DNA from: Roseovarius sp. Pro17 | Lineage (GTDB): Bacteria; Pseudomonadota; Alphaproteobacteria; Rhodobacterales; Rhodobacteraceae | Assembly (NCBI RefSeq): GCF_035599575.1 | Contig: NZ_CP141180.1 | Span: 1-48,614 of the forward strand | DNA length: 48,614 bases | Direction: 5' to 3' | Shown here: positions 8,508 through 17,666 of the stretch, in pieces | Numbering within the stretch: the first letter of the stretch is position 1 | How the letters are laid out: each line of letters starts with the position of its first letter | Program-made: the position numbers and the translations under genes | The notes under the pieces: generated by a model | Told to the model about the DNA's origin: nothing | The model's database searches: none | What the model saw: only the letters and a program-made list of their open reading frames with translations

Positions 8508-10088
8508 ATGAAACTGAGTGATGCACAGACCCACGCGCTGGAAACCGTCGAGGCCAGAATGCCCGAGCTGTCCGAGTGGTGCGCCACCATTTTCGAGCAT
8601 GGCGAAACGGCATGGCGCGAATATCGCTCGGCCGAATGGTATGTGGCGCGGCTGCGGGCCGAGGGGTTCACCGTCGAGGAAGGATCTGGGGGGATGCCCA
8701 CCGCATTCTGCGCCGAGTGGTCGAACGGCGACGGGCCAATCATCGGGATGTACGGCGAATACGACGCTATTCCGGGCAATTGTCAGGCCGCCGTGACCCA
8801 CCGCGCGCCGCGCGAAGGGCTGGGATACATGGCCGGGGGCCATACCGATCCACATTCGGGGCTGGGGATTGGCGCGCTGGGTGGTCTGCTCGCAACCAAG
8901 GCGGCGATGGAGGCCAAGGGCATCAAGGGCGGTCTGCGCTTTACCGGCGAGCCTGCCGAGAAGGTGCGCGGGTCCAAGCCCATCCACGCGGCCAAGGGCT
9001 ATTACGATGGGCTGGCGGCGATGCTGTCGTTTCACCCGTTTTACATGCTGCCGATGTGCAACACGGTGCGCTGGGATACCCACTGCGGCGCGGCCTATTC
9101 GATGATCTACCGCTTTATTTGTGACGCGCCCGAGGCGTGGGGGCATGGCGACGGCGCGCCGATCCCGCAATCACACTCGGCCATTCGCGCGCCCGGCGCA
9201 TCCGAGGCGCTGGTGACGATGTATTCCATGTCCAAATCCCTGCGGGATTCCATGCTGCCGCATCAGGGCGGCTGGTCGATTTCCGAGGCGATTTTGACGG
9301 CAGGGCAGGCGACTGCCGACAACCAGCCTGCCGGCCTGGCCGAGTTGCAATACATGATGCGCACGCCGACCGTCGAGATGGCCAAGCAGGTGACAGCGGC
9401 GCTGGATCGCAACGCCGCAGCGGTCGCCGCCATGACGGGTTGTCGGTGGGAGCGGCACTGGGTCTGCAAATCGCGGCCCGGTCTGGCGAACCATGCAATG
9501 GCGAATGTGGTTTGGGATGCGTTGCAGGCCGCGGGCGCGCCGAAATGGGGCGCGGAGGCAGTGAAAATCGCGCAGGAGATTCAAGGGAATCTTGGGCAAA
9601 TGCCCTTAACAGAGCCTTTTATCGACGAGATGAGCCAGCTTATCGCGCCGCAAGACGCCGAGGCGATTTTGCGCCGCGATCTGCCGCCCTCGCAGATGAA
9701 CAGCACGTCAGATGATTACACCGACATGAGCTGGCACACCCCGCTCGCGCGGTTTTACATCGCGCGCCCGGCGCTGAAACCGAACGGCGCGCCCTATCCC
9801 TCTTGGGTGATGAACGCGCTTGGCGGTATCCCGGCAACGATTGATCCGATGGTGCGCACAGCGGCGCGGGTCTGTGCGTTGTCGGCGCTGCGCCTGTTGG
9901 AGGATGCAGACGCGCGCGATGCTGCGATGACCGAATTCAACGACCGCACCGGCGGCGGGGTAGGGGGCGACAAATGGCTGGCCCCGCTCTGCGATTACGA
10001 GCCGCCCATCGACTTCCGCTGGCCGGAATATATCGAAACCCCGCGCGGGCGCGACTGGTGGATTCCGGCCGCCATGCCCGACGCATAA
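8508..10088 (+). CDS. M20-family amidohydrolase/peptidase (AbgB-like)
   Basis: This 526-residue zinc-dependent hydrolase belongs to the M20 group that cleaves N-acyl or aminobenzoyl-type amide bonds. Visible family features are 'GMYGEYDAIPG' (about residues 80-90), a metal-site region G-G-H-T-D-P-H (110-116) where relatives have G-H-G-C-G-H, the catalytic-type G-E-P-A-E (147-151), S-F-H-P (H176) and a late S-W-H-T-P. The replacement of the usual GHxCGH segment is a real difference from AbgB. The start is ATG 8508 behind a near-perfect GAGGAGG. The DDAH-like gene follows 14 bases after the stop, so the two form an operon. The substrate is unknown. Confidence 0.85.
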   Translation: MKLSDAQTHALETVEARMPELSEWCATIFEHGETAWREYRSAEWYVARLRAEGFTVEEGSGGMPTAFCAEWSNGDGPIIGMYGEYDAIPGNCQAAVTHRAPREGLGYMAGGHTDPHSGLGIGALGGLLATKAAMEAKGIKGGLRFTGEPAEKVRGSKPIHAAKGYYDGLAAMLSFHPFYMLPMCNTVRWDTHCGAAYSMIYRFICDAPEAWGHGDGAPIPQSHSAIRAPGASEALVTMYSMSKSLRDSMLPHQGGWSISEAILTAGQATADNQPAGLAELQYMMRTPTVEMAKQVTAALDRNAAAVAAMTGCRWERHWVCKSRPGLANHAMANVVWDALQAAGAPKWGAEAVKIAQEIQGNLGQMPLTEPFIDEMSQLIAPQDAEAILRRDLPPSQMNSTSDDYTDMSWHTPLARFYIARPALKPNGAPYPSWVMNALGGIPATIDPMVRTAARVCALSALRLLEDADARDAAMTEFNDRTGGGVGGDKWLAPLCDYEPPIDFRWPEYIETPRGRDWWIPAAMPDA

Positions 10089-10102
10089 GAGGAGACCTAG
10101 AA

Positions 10103-11020
10103 ATGCTCGACAAAACTCAAAGCGAATTCACCCTGCAACGACGCAAGCGCGGCGGTGGCACGGCCCCCATGCAGAACTGGCACCTGCCCAATGAGACGGA
10201 CCCGCTGAGCCACGTCCTGCTGGGATCGCCCGCGCATCTGCGCCACCTTGCGACCTCCAGCCTGTCGTCCAAGCATCTGCGCGAGAACCCGTGCAACATT
10301 CAGGTTGCCCAGAGCCAGCATGCCGAGATGGTCGCCGCCTACGAGCATTTTGGCGTCAACGTGCAGATGCACAAACCAGAGCCTGAACTGCCGATGCAGG
10401 TCTATGCGCGCGATTCGTCCGTCATGACGCCCTATGGTGCGGTCATCACGGCCATGTCGCAGTGGTGGCGCCGGGGCGAGAATTACGCGGCGATCCGCAC
10501 TTACGAGGAACTGGGCATCCCGATCTACGACATGGTGACCGCCGGCACCTTTGAGGGCGGCGATTTTAACGTGATCGAAGAGGGCGTCGTGCTGATCGGC
10601 TGCGGCGGCGCACGCACGAACGAGGCAGGCGCGCGGCAGGTCGCGGGCTGGTTCGAAGATGAGGGCTGGGAGGTCAAGCTGGCCTTTATCGACGAATATT
10701 ATGTGCATATCGACCTGATGGTCGTGCCCATCGCAGAAAAGCTGACGGCAGTCTGCCTTGACTGCACCGACCCGTGGATTGTGGACTGGCTAAAGGGTAA
10801 AGGGCACGAGATTATTGACGTGCCGTTCCGCGATACCATGAACCTTGGTTGCAACGTGATGAGCCTGGGTAACGGCAAGGTGATTGCGCCTGCGGCCTCG
10901 ACGGTCCTGGTCGATGCCTTGCGCGCGCGCGGGTTCGAGGTGGCGGCAGTGGAAACAGCCGAAATTTCGAAAACCGGCGGCGGAATCCATTGCATGGCGC
11001 AGGCGTTGAACCGGGGCTAA
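10103..11020 (+). CDS. Dimethylargininase/arginine deiminase-like hydrolase (GME superfamily)
   Basis: This 305-residue cytoplasmic enzyme belongs to the guanidino-group-modifying superfamily that includes DDAH, arginine deiminase and amidinotransferases. The catalytic set is visible in order: A-R-D-S (D104), F-E-G-G-D (E151 and D154), H202-x-D204, and the nucleophile C297 in G-G-G-I-H-C near the C-terminus. This is the cysteine hydrolase pattern that releases an amine or ammonia from a guanidine and leaves a ureido group. The start is ATG 10103 with AGAGGAGA upstream. It is cotranscribed with the M20 amidohydrolase. A combined role in breaking down an imported acylated or conjugated guanidino compound is inference; DDAH and ADI activity cannot be told apart here. 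Confidence 0.87.
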   Translation: MLDKTQSEFTLQRRKRGGGTAPMQNWHLPNETDPLSHVLLGSPAHLRHLATSSLSSKHLRENPCNIQVAQSQHAEMVAAYEHFGVNVQMHKPEPELPMQVYARDSSVMTPYGAVITAMSQWWRRGENYAAIRTYEELGIPIYDMVTAGTFEGGDFNVIEEGVVLIGCGGARTNEAGARQVAGWFEDEGWEVKLAFIDEYYVHIDLMVVPIAEKLTAVCLDCTDPWIVDWLKGKGHEIIDVPFRDTMNLGCNVMSLGNGKVIAPAASTVLVDALRARGFEVAAVETAEISKTGGGIHCMAQALNRG

Positions 11021-11059
11021 TCGGCATCTCAAGGCACAGCTGCACGCAGATAATGGGGC

Positions 11060-11081
11060 AGGGGGCGCTGGTGTGCCCCCT
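11060..11081 (+). terminator. Possible terminator hairpin after the DDAH-like gene
   Basis: AGGGGGC (11060-11066) and GCCCCCT (11075-11081) form a perfect 7-base stem with an 8-base loop, 40 bases after the stop at 11020. There is no clear T-run after it, so termination strength is uncertain. It separates the catabolic pair from the efflux operon. Confidence 0.4.
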
Positions 11082-11149
11082 TGTGAACCAGTCGCTTTAG
11101 GCTATGTTCCGCTCAAATTCCGCAGACGCTGCCGATTGGACTGTGACCT

Positions 11150-12322
11150 ATGCCAAATTTCATGACCGCGCCGCGCATTTTGGTGCCGCTCCTTGCACTG
11201 GCCCTTGTTGTAACCCCCGCATTTGCCCAAGAAGGCGAGCGGCCGCCGCCGGGCGTGACCGTGGTTACCGTGAACGTCAGTGATGTGCATCTAACCACTA
11301 CGCTGCCGGGCCGCGTCGTCGCGTCCTCCGAGGCTGAGGTGCGCCCGCAAGTGGCGGGCATCATCACCGAGCGTTTGTTTAACGAGGGCGGGCGCGTCGA
11401 GGCGGGCGATGTTCTGTACAGGATTGACCCGGCCACCTATGACGCCGCCGTCGCGCAGGCCGAGGCTGCCGTCGCGCAAGCGCAGGCACAGCTCAAGGCG
11501 GCGAGCCGCGAGGCCGCGCGGTTGGAAACACTGTCGAGCCGCAATGTGGTCAGCGAACAGGCGTTGGATTCGGCCATTGCCGGGCGCGACGGGGCCAAGG
11601 CCAGCCTGCAAGCCGCCGAGGCGCAGCTGCAATCGGCCAGGATCGAACAGGACCGCACCGAGATCCGCGCGCGCCTGTCCGGCGAAATCGGGCGCTCGAT
11701 GGTCAGCCCGGGCGCGTTGGTGACGGCCAGCCAGCAGACTCCGCTGGCGACCGTTCGCAACATTGATCCGGTTTATGTGGATGTCACTCAATCGGCGGCT
11801 GAGTTGCTGGATTTTCGCCGCGGCGCCGGCTATGCCCGGCAGACGGGCGGCGCGCAAGAGGTGCGGCTGACGCTGGCCGATGGTAGCGAGTTCGAACAGA
11901 CGGGCAAGCTGACAGCAGCCGAACCGGTGGTCGATCCGCTGACCGGCGTCGTCGTGCTGCGCATCGCCTTTGCCAACCCCGACAAGCTGCTTCTGCCCGG
12001 CATGTATGTGCAGGCCGAAATGCCCAGCGGTGTCGCCAAGGGCGCCATTCTGGTCCCCCAAGAAGGCGTTAGCCGCAACCGGCGCGGCCAGCCCACGGCG
12101 CTGGTCGTGGGCGAGGACGGCACGGTCGAGCAGCGCGTGCTGAACGTGTTGCAGGATCGCGGCCAGTTCTGGGTGGTGAATGATGGGCTGATGGACGGCG
12201 ACCGCGTCGTCGTGGAGGGCCTGCAAAAGGCTGCCCCCGGCGCCAAGGTCAATGCGCAGGAGCGCAAGGACGAGGACGCCGCAGAAGGTGAACAACAGGC
12301 CGAACCTCAACCCGCTGAATAG
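11150..12322 (+). CDS. RND efflux periplasmic adaptor (AcrA/MexA family)
   Basis: This 390-residue membrane fusion protein links the inner-membrane pump to an outer-membrane channel. It has a cleavable signal peptide (hydrophobic about residues 10-25, likely cut after A-F-A). It lacks the lipobox cysteine of AcrA, so it is secreted and not lipid-anchored. The order of domains is standard: barrel-sandwich half with 'VRPQVAGIITE' (about 64-75), an alpha-helical hairpin rich in A and Q (about 100-165), the second lipoyl half 'IRARLSGEIGRSMVSPGALV', a beta-barrel, and an acidic low-complexity tail. The ribosome-binding site is weak. The pump gene follows after 74 bases. No outer-membrane TolC-type gene is present in the window. 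Confidence 0.92.
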   Translation: MPNFMTAPRILVPLLALALVVTPAFAQEGERPPPGVTVVTVNVSDVHLTTTLPGRVVASSEAEVRPQVAGIITERLFNEGGRVEAGDVLYRIDPATYDAAVAQAEAAVAQAQAQLKAASREAARLETLSSRNVVSEQALDSAIAGRDGAKASLQAAEAQLQSARIEQDRTEIRARLSGEIGRSMVSPGALVTASQQTPLATVRNIDPVYVDVTQSAAELLDFRRGAGYARQTGGAQEVRLTLADGSEFEQTGKLTAAEPVVDPLTGVVVLRIAFANPDKLLLPGMYVQAEMPSGVAKGAILVPQEGVSRNRRGQPTALVVGEDGTVEQRVLNVLQDRGQFWVVNDGLMDGDRVVVEGLQKAAPGAKVNAQERKDEDAAEGEQQAEPQPAE

Positions 12323-12337
12323 AGACTGATCCCCATG

Positions 12338-12360
12338 TTCGGGCCTAATCCGCGCCCGAA
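12338..12360 (+). promoter_or_regulatory. Stem-loop between efflux adaptor and pump genes
   Basis: TTCGGGC (12338-12344) and GCCCGAA (12354-12360) are perfect 7-base arms around a 9-base loop in the 74-base gap between the two efflux genes. There is no T-run. It may adjust the ratio of adaptor to pump by partial termination or mRNA protection; this is inference. Confidence 0.45.
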
Positions 12361-12396
12361 TGGACCCTGACCCGACCTGACCGGAGCGCCCGTTAT

Positions 12397-15300
12397 ATGG
12401 CCCGTTTTTTCATTGACCGCCCGATCTTTGCCTGGGTAATTTCGATTTTCATCATGGGGATCGGCGTCCTGTCGATCGTTACTTTGCCGGTTGCGCAATA
12501 CCCGCAGATCGCGCCGCCGACCGTATCGGTCAACGCCGCCTATCCCGGTGCCAGCGCCGAAACGGTGGCCAATACCGTCACCCAGGTGATCGAACAGCAG
12601 ATGACTGGGCTGGACGGCTTGCGATACATCTCGTCCAGTTCGACCAGCGCCGGGGGCGCGTCGATCACGCTGACGTTCGAGACGGGAATAGATCCCGACA
12701 TCGCGCAGGTGCAGGTGCAAAACAAGCTGGCGCAGGCCACCGCGCTGCTGCCCGAACCGGTGCAGCGCCAAGGCGTGACCGTGCGCAAATCGTCGTCCGG
12801 GTTCCTGATGGTGATCGCGTTGATCGCTGAAAACGGCGGCTATGATGCCACCGATCTGGGCGACTACCTTAGCACCAACATGGTGAACGAGCTGAGCCGC
12901 GTCGAAGGTGTGGGCAACGTGCGCGTTTTTGGCGCGCAATATGCCATGCGCATCTGGCTGGACCCGTCCAAACTGGCCGCGTTCGAATTGACTCCGCAGG
13001 ATGTGGTCAATGCGGTTAGCGCGCAGAACGCCCAGATTTCGGCCGGTGAGTTCGGCTCGCGCCCTGCCGTTGATGGGCAGGTTTTGAATGCGACCATCAC
13101 CGCGCAGTCCCTGCTAAGCACGCCCGAGGATTTTCGCCAGATCGTGATACGGGCTGAAACCGACGGCGGCCTCGTGTTGATCAACGATGTCGCACGGGTC
13201 GAAATCGGGGCCGAGAACTACGGCACCATTTCGCGCTTTAACCAAGAGGCGGCGACGGGAATGGCGATCAGCCTTGCACCCGGTGCTAACGCACTCGACA
13301 CGGCTGCGGCGGTGGAAAAGCGGGTCGAAGAACTGGCCGCATTTTTCCCCGAGGGGGTCGAATATGTCATCCCCTACGACACCACGCCCTTTGTCCAAAT
13401 CTCTATCGAGGAAGTAATCAAGACGCTGATCGAGGCGATCATTCTGGTGTTCCTCGTGATGTATCTATTCCTGCAAAATCTGCGCGCGACTCTGATCCCG
13501 ACGCTGGCGGTGCCGGTCGTGCTGCTGGGCACCTTCGGGATACTGTCGCTGATGGGGTATTCGATCAACACATTGACCATGCTGGCGATGGTTTTGGCGA
13601 TCGGCCTGCTGGTCGATGATGCGATCGTCGTGGTCGAAAACGTCGAGCGCATTATGGAGCAGGAGGGCCTTAGCCCCAAGGAAGCGACACGCAAGTCGAT
13701 GGACCAGATCACCGGCGCGCTGATCGGCATCGGGGTCGTGCTGTCGGCGGTGTTCGTTCCGATGGCGTTTTTTCCCGGCTCGACCGGGGTGATTTACAAG
13801 CAATTCTCGGTCACGATCATATCGGCGATGGGGCTGTCGGTCCTGGTCGCGCTGACGCTGACGCCCGCGCTATGCGCTACGATGCTAAAGGCCAAACATG
13901 GCGAGGCCACGCAGCGCGGGCCGTTTGGCATTTTTAACCGTGGGTTTGACAAGTTGCTGGGCGGCTATGCGGGCAGCGTTGGCTGGATCGTCAACCGGCC
14001 CGTGCGGATGGGGATAATCTATCTGATTATCGTCGCGGTGATGGTCGGCCTGTTCATGCGCACGCCACAGGGCTTTTTGCCCGAAGAGGATCAGGGCATC
14101 CTCTTTACCCTGATCCAAGGGCCGACTGGAACCACGGCCGAGCAGACGCTGAAAGTGGTCAAGCAGGTCGAGGATTACTATCTGACGCAGGAAAGCGACA
14201 TGGTGGAATCCGTCTTTGGGGTCGTCGGGTTCAGCTTTGCGGGGCAGGGGCAGAATATGGGCCTAGCCTTTGTGCGCCTGAAAGATTGGAAAGAGCGCCC
14301 GGACCCTGGGCAAAGTGCGCAGGCGCTGGCGGGCCGGGCCTTTGGCGCGTTCAGCCAGATCGAGGGCGCGATGGTGTTTCCCATCGTGCCGCCCTCGGTG
14401 ATCGAGTTGGGCAACGTGTCGGGCTTTGATTTTTACCTTCAGGCGCGCGGCGGGCAGAACCACGAGCAGCTGCTGGAGGCCCGCAATCAGATGCTGGGCA
14501 TGGCGGCTGAAAGCCCGCTGATCGCGTCGGCGCGGCCCAGCGGGCTAGAGGATGCGGCGCAGTTCAACCTGGATATCGACTGGCGCCGCGCCGGTGCGAT
14601 GGGTGTGGCCGCGACGGATGTGGGCAACCTGCTCAGCACCGCTTGGGCCGGGCGCTATGTCAACGATTTCGTCGATGATGGCCGCATCAAACGCGTCTAT
14701 GTGCAGGGCGAGCCGACAGCGCGCGCCGTGCCGTCTGATATTGAGAAATGGCGCGTGCGCAATGCCAATGGCGGGCTTGTCCCGTTCTCGAATTTCGTCT
14801 CGGCCGGGTGGACCTATGGGCCGCAGGGCGTGGACCGTTACAACGGCGTGCCGTCGATGCAAATCCAAGGCTCGCCCGCGCCCGGCGTCAGCACCGGCGA
14901 AGCGATTGCCGAGATCGAGCGTTTGGCCGAACAATTGCCACCCGGTTTTCAGGTTTCACTGACGGGCCTGTCGCTGGAGGAGCAGGAGTCGGGCAGTCAG
15001 GCACCGTTGCTATACGGTCTGTCGCTGGCGGCGATTTTCCTCGCCCTCGCGGCGCTATATGAATCGTGGTCAATCCCGTTTGCGGTCATGTTGGCCATGC
15101 CCATCGGCGTGCTGGGTGCGCTGGGGGGTGCGTGGCTGGGCGGGTTCGAGAACGGCGTGTTCTTTCAGGTCGGCTTGCTGACGGTCATTGGCCTGACGGG
15201 TAAAAACGCGATCCTAATCGTCGAATTCGCGCGCGACAAACGCGCGGAGGGCGAGAGTATCCTTGAGGCTGCCGTCGACGCCGCGCGCCAGCGATTCCGC

Positions 15301-15498
15301 CCCATCATCATGACGTCGATGGCGTTTAGCCTCGGCGTTACGCCTCTGGTCCTTAGCACCGGGGCCGGGTCTGGCGGGCGCACGGCAATCGGGTCGGGCG
15401 TGTTGTCGGGGACAATCACGGCGACGGTTCTGGGCGTGCTATTCGTGCCCCTGTTCTTTGCGGTGATCGCACGGATGGGCCGCAAGAAGGATGTGTGA
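12397..15498 (+). CDS. RND multidrug efflux pump, AcrB-like (HAE1 family)
   Basis: This 1033-residue inner-membrane proton/drug antiporter has a typical HAE1 length. The N-terminus 'ARFFIDRPIFAWVISI' is the signature of AcrB/MexB pumps. Proton-relay residues are present: the aspartate pair D407-D408 in 'LLVDDAIVVVENVERIM' and a lysine at about K936 in 'TGKNAILIVEFA'. Two large periplasmic loops lie between membrane segments 1-2 and 7-8. It would export hydrophobic or amphiphilic compounds. The start is ATG 12397. It is the second and last gene of the efflux operon. No local TetR- or MarR-type regulator is seen, so control may come from elsewhere in the genome. Confidence 0.95.
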   Translation: MARFFIDRPIFAWVISIFIMGIGVLSIVTLPVAQYPQIAPPTVSVNAAYPGASAETVANTVTQVIEQQMTGLDGLRYISSSSTSAGGASITLTFETGIDPDIAQVQVQNKLAQATALLPEPVQRQGVTVRKSSSGFLMVIALIAENGGYDATDLGDYLSTNMVNELSRVEGVGNVRVFGAQYAMRIWLDPSKLAAFELTPQDVVNAVSAQNAQISAGEFGSRPAVDGQVLNATITAQSLLSTPEDFRQIVIRAETDGGLVLINDVARVEIGAENYGTISRFNQEAATGMAISLAPGANALDTAAAVEKRVEELAAFFPEGVEYVIPYDTTPFVQISIEEVIKTLIEAIILVFLVMYLFLQNLRATLIPTLAVPVVLLGTFGILSLMGYSINTLTMLAMVLAIGLLVDDAIVVVENVERIMEQEGLSPKEATRKSMDQITGALIGIGVVLSAVFVPMAFFPGSTGVIYKQFSVTIISAMGLSVLVALTLTPALCATMLKAKHGEATQRGPFGIFNRGFDKLLGGYAGSVGWIVNRPVRMGIIYLIIVAVMVGLFMRTPQGFLPEEDQGILFTLIQGPTGTTAEQTLKVVKQVEDYYLTQESDMVESVFGVVGFSFAGQGQNMGLAFVRLKDWKERPDPGQSAQALAGRAFGAFSQIEGAMVFPIVPPSVIELGNVSGFDFYLQARGGQNHEQLLEARNQMLGMAAESPLIASARPSGLEDAAQFNLDIDWRRAGAMGVAATDVGNLLSTAWAGRYVNDFVDDGRIKRVYVQGEPTARAVPSDIEKWRVRNANGGLVPFSNFVSAGWTYGPQGVDRYNGVPSMQIQGSPAPGVSTGEAIAEIERLAEQLPPGFQVSLTGLSLEEQESGSQAPLLYGLSLAAIFLALAALYESWSIPFAVMLAMPIGVLGALGGAWLGGFENGVFFQVGLLTVIGLTGKNAILIVEFARDKRAEGESILEAAVDAARQRFRPIIMTSMAFSLGVTPLVLSTGAGSGGRTAIGSGVLSGTITATVLGVLFVPLFFAVIARMGRKKDV

Positions 15499-15886
15499 GG
15501 GTTGTGGCTAGGGTGATGGCTGCTTTGCGGACAAAGTGTGAATTCGCTGCGTTTGCGTCAATAACTGCTTCAAGAAAACCCACTGTTCAACAAACGTTTG
15601 ATATCGGTGAAAAACTCCATCGCATCTTGCACCCGGACTCAGAATGCGAACAGCGTTCCAATCTGTTGGTTGTTTACCGCGAATACGGGCCTATCAGGTG
15701 ACTTAGAAGACCAAGATTCTCACAACCGACGTTTCAAAACCGCATGGGCGAGTTTTTCACCGATATCGCTTGTTTTTGAACTTCCCCGTCTCAAAACAAA
15801 ACCGCCCCTGTGCTGAACAGCATAGCGGTGGCCTATGGGGCTAATGCGGCGAACCGACCCTAGGCATCGATAGGCGCGCGCTACAC
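15499..15886. other. Intergenic stretch, no gene recognised
   Basis: This is 388 bases between the convergent pump and small-lipoprotein genes. A short open frame at 15495-15701 (68 codons) lacks a ribosome-binding site and family resemblance, and I reject it. A possible hairpin lies near 15800-15835, with ACCGC and GCGGT outer arms and TGCT and AGCA inner arms. It could serve as a terminator between the convergent genes, but without a T-run. Confidence 0.4.
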
Positions 15887-16213
15887 TTACTTGCAGACAA
15901 ATTTCGTCGTCATATGCAGGTGGCTCGCCGTCATATTAGTCGCAGGATTATGCCATGCGTAAGGCTCGCTTTTCTCGATGCTCTTGACCGTGTGACCCGT
16001 AGGGCATGCTCTTGCCATCGTTCCCAGATTGACCTTCTGCTGCCGCTCGATATTTGAATCAAGCGCGTTAATCTGATAGTTATAAATCTGGTAGACTGGC
16101 TGGCCCCCTTCAGTGCCGGCAAAGAGCTTCGCGCGCACGTCTTCGGTGGGCAAGTCCTCGCAAGCCGCGAGAAAAAAAGGTAAAAAAACGATGGTTTTAA
16201 AGAAACGTGGCAT
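15887..16213 (-). CDS. Small lipoprotein of unknown function
   Basis: This is a 108-residue predicted lipoprotein. The N-terminus 'PRFFKTIVFLPFFLAAC' is a short signal with a lipobox L-A-A-C and the lipid cysteine at residue 18. D-L-P follows, without an Asp directly at position +2 (Glu there). The mature part is polar, with two further cysteines (about 70 and 107) that could pair, and ends at the second of them. The ATG at 16213 has AGGA eight bases upstream, and a promoter-like pair lies at 16250-16278, so it looks expressed as a single gene. I recognise no family. The AT content is higher than in the flanking operons, suggesting an accessory origin. Confidence 0.62.
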   Translation of the reverse strand: MPRFFKTIVFLPFFLAACEDLPTEDVRAKLFAGTEGGQPVYQIYNYQINALDSNIERQQKVNLGTMARACPTGHTVKSIEKSEPYAWHNPATNMTASHLHMTTKFVCK

Positions 16214-16249
16214 GTGCGATTTCCTGCTTAAGAGCCTTTGCTGAATTTG

Positions 16250-16278
16250 CGTTATTGTAGAAACCGGCGATCTGTCAA
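16250..16278 (-). promoter_or_regulatory. Possible promoter of the small lipoprotein gene
   Basis: On the minus strand, TTGACA (complement of 16273-16278) is followed after 17 bases by ATAACG (complement of 16250-16255), 37 bases before the lipoprotein ATG. The -35 matches the sigma-70 consensus perfectly; the -10 is weak. Confidence 0.4.
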
Positions 16279-16570
16279 TCTGAAAAATTGGCCCGCTTGA
16301 ACAAGATTGAAACGCCGGTAAATTCTGGTCATTTCCATCACATTCGCTTACCCGCAGGGCTGCATTGCCAGCCTACTCATCTGTTCTTTTGCGCGGCAGT
16401 TTGCAACCCAGTCGCCCAGTCCCGCAAAGTGGTTGTTCGCGGGCAATCTCAAAACCCTCCCCTTTGGCACAAGCGAACACTACCCCGATTGAATCTGCCA
16501 AACACCCCGTTCAAAACCTATTTAGCTGTTGAAGGTTTTGGGGTCCCCTTGATAGCAGACATTAGCTGCA
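16279..16570. other. Intergenic stretch, no gene recognised
   Basis: Nearly 300 bases between the lipoprotein promoter and the left inverted repeat. The only open frame of note (16288-16578 plus) starts with no ribosome-binding site and has an unstructured, Pro/His/Arg-rich translation. I see no RNA gene or motif. Confidence 0.35.
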
Positions 16571-16588
16571 TTGCATAAAATCGGTAAA
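16571..16588 (+). repeat. Left copy of 18-bp inverted repeat around the LLM gene
   Basis: TTGCATAAAATCGGTAAA here matches the reverse complement of 17984-18001 at 17 of 18 positions. The two copies point inward and bracket the luciferase-like gene. They look like ends of an IS-type element or a passenger-carrying non-autonomous element, but no intact transposase lies between them. Confidence 0.5.
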
Positions 16589-16667
16589 GAGGGCTCGAAG
16601 CGGACCTTCGATACATCGTCGCCGTGCACGCGGTTTGAAGTACTGGAGCGTCTGGCAGGGAACGTGC

Positions 16668-17666
16668 TCACGCCACCTCCACCGCGCTCATATCCGTCAG
16701 CACTTCGGCGGCGATGCCGAAGGATTTCTGGCGCGCCTCTGCGTCGTGAATTTGGCCGGTCAGGATCATCTCATCGGGGGCATAGCGGTCCTTCAGCGCG
16801 GTCAATGCAGATCGCACCGACGCCTTTGACCCCACTGCCGACACGCGCAGCGCCTGATTGACGGCGCGGGTCATGTCGGGGCCGATTGCGGCCTCGATAT
16901 CGTCCACCGGCGCAGGCAGTTTGCTGGGCTGGCCGGTGCGCAGGCGCGCGAACGCTTGCTGCATCGATGTGCGCAGATACGCGCCCTCGGCGTCTGTATC
17001 TGCGGCAAAGACGTTGGCGGCCAGCATGAAATAGGGCTGCTCAAGCTGCGCCGAGGGTTGGAACCGGTCGCGGTAGATCTGCAGAGCCTCATCCAGCGCG
17101 TCCGGCGCGAAATGCGAGGCGAATGCATAGGGCAGGCCCAGATGCGCGGCCAGTTGCGCGCCATAAAGGCTGCTGCCCAGAATCCAGATAGGGACATGCG
17201 TGCCCTGACCGGGATGGGCCGCGACCGGCGCATCGGGGCGGGCATCGCCAAGGTAGTTTATCAGTTCAACCACATCGTCGGGAAAGCGGTCCGCCTCAAG
17301 GCCCCGCCGCAAAGCGCGCGCTACGGCCATGTCACCGCCCGGCGCGCGGCCAAGGCCGAGGTCGATGCGGTTCGGGTGGATGGTGGCCAGCGTGCCGAAC
17401 TGCTCGGCAATCGTGAGGGGCGCGTGATTGGGCAGCATGATCCCGCCCGCGCCGACGCGCATGGTCTGCGTGGCGTTTGCAATATGGCCGATCAGCACCG
17501 ACGTCGCGGCGCTGGCGATGCCGGGCATGTTGTGATGCTCGGCCAGCCAATAGCGGTGATATCCCCAGCGCTCGGCCTTTTGGGCCAGCGCGACACTGTT
17601 GGCTATGGCAGTTGCGGCGTCCGACCCCTCGGGCACGGGCGCGAGATCCAGAGCTGAATATCGCAT
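16668..17666 (-). CDS. LLM-class flavin-dependent oxidoreductase (luciferase-like)
   Basis: This 332-residue protein belongs to the bacterial-luciferase-like monooxygenase family, YhbW/MsnO8-type, predicted as a TIM-barrel flavoprotein using reduced FMN. Family marks include '[30 protein letters not shown]' (about residues 33-62; the A-E-H-H motif is characteristic), '[23 protein letters not shown]' (about 71-93) and '[11 protein letters not shown]' (about 98-108). The length is standard. It stands alone, is not coupled to its neighbours, and lies inside a 1.4-kb unit bounded by 18-bp inverted repeats. Members of this family oxidise varied substrates, so no specific reaction can be assigned. 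Confidence 0.9.
   Translation of the reverse strand: MRYSALDLAPVPEGSDAATAIANSVALAQKAERWGYHRYWLAEHHNMPGIASAATSVLIGHIANATQTMRVGAGGIMLPNHAPLTIAEQFGTLATIHPNRIDLGLGRAPGGDMAVARALRRGLEADRFPDDVVELINYLGDARPDAPVAAHPGQGTHVPIWILGSSLYGAQLAAHLGLPYAFASHFAPDALDEALQIYRDRFQPSAQLEQPYFMLAANVFAADTDAEGAYLRTSMQQAFARLRTGQPSKLPAPVDDIEAAIGPDMTRAVNQALRVSAVGSKASVRSALTALKDRYAPDEMILTGQIHDAEARQKSFGIAAEVLTDMSAVEVA

Noticed and set aside
11091..11125. Weak promoter-like pair (TTGTGA and TATGTT) before the efflux operon
   Set aside because: Both boxes match poorly with a 16-base spacer; not distinguishable from chance.
15495..15701. 68-codon open frame after the RND pump
   Set aside because: It has no ribosome-binding site, overlaps the pump stop and shows no recognisable features.
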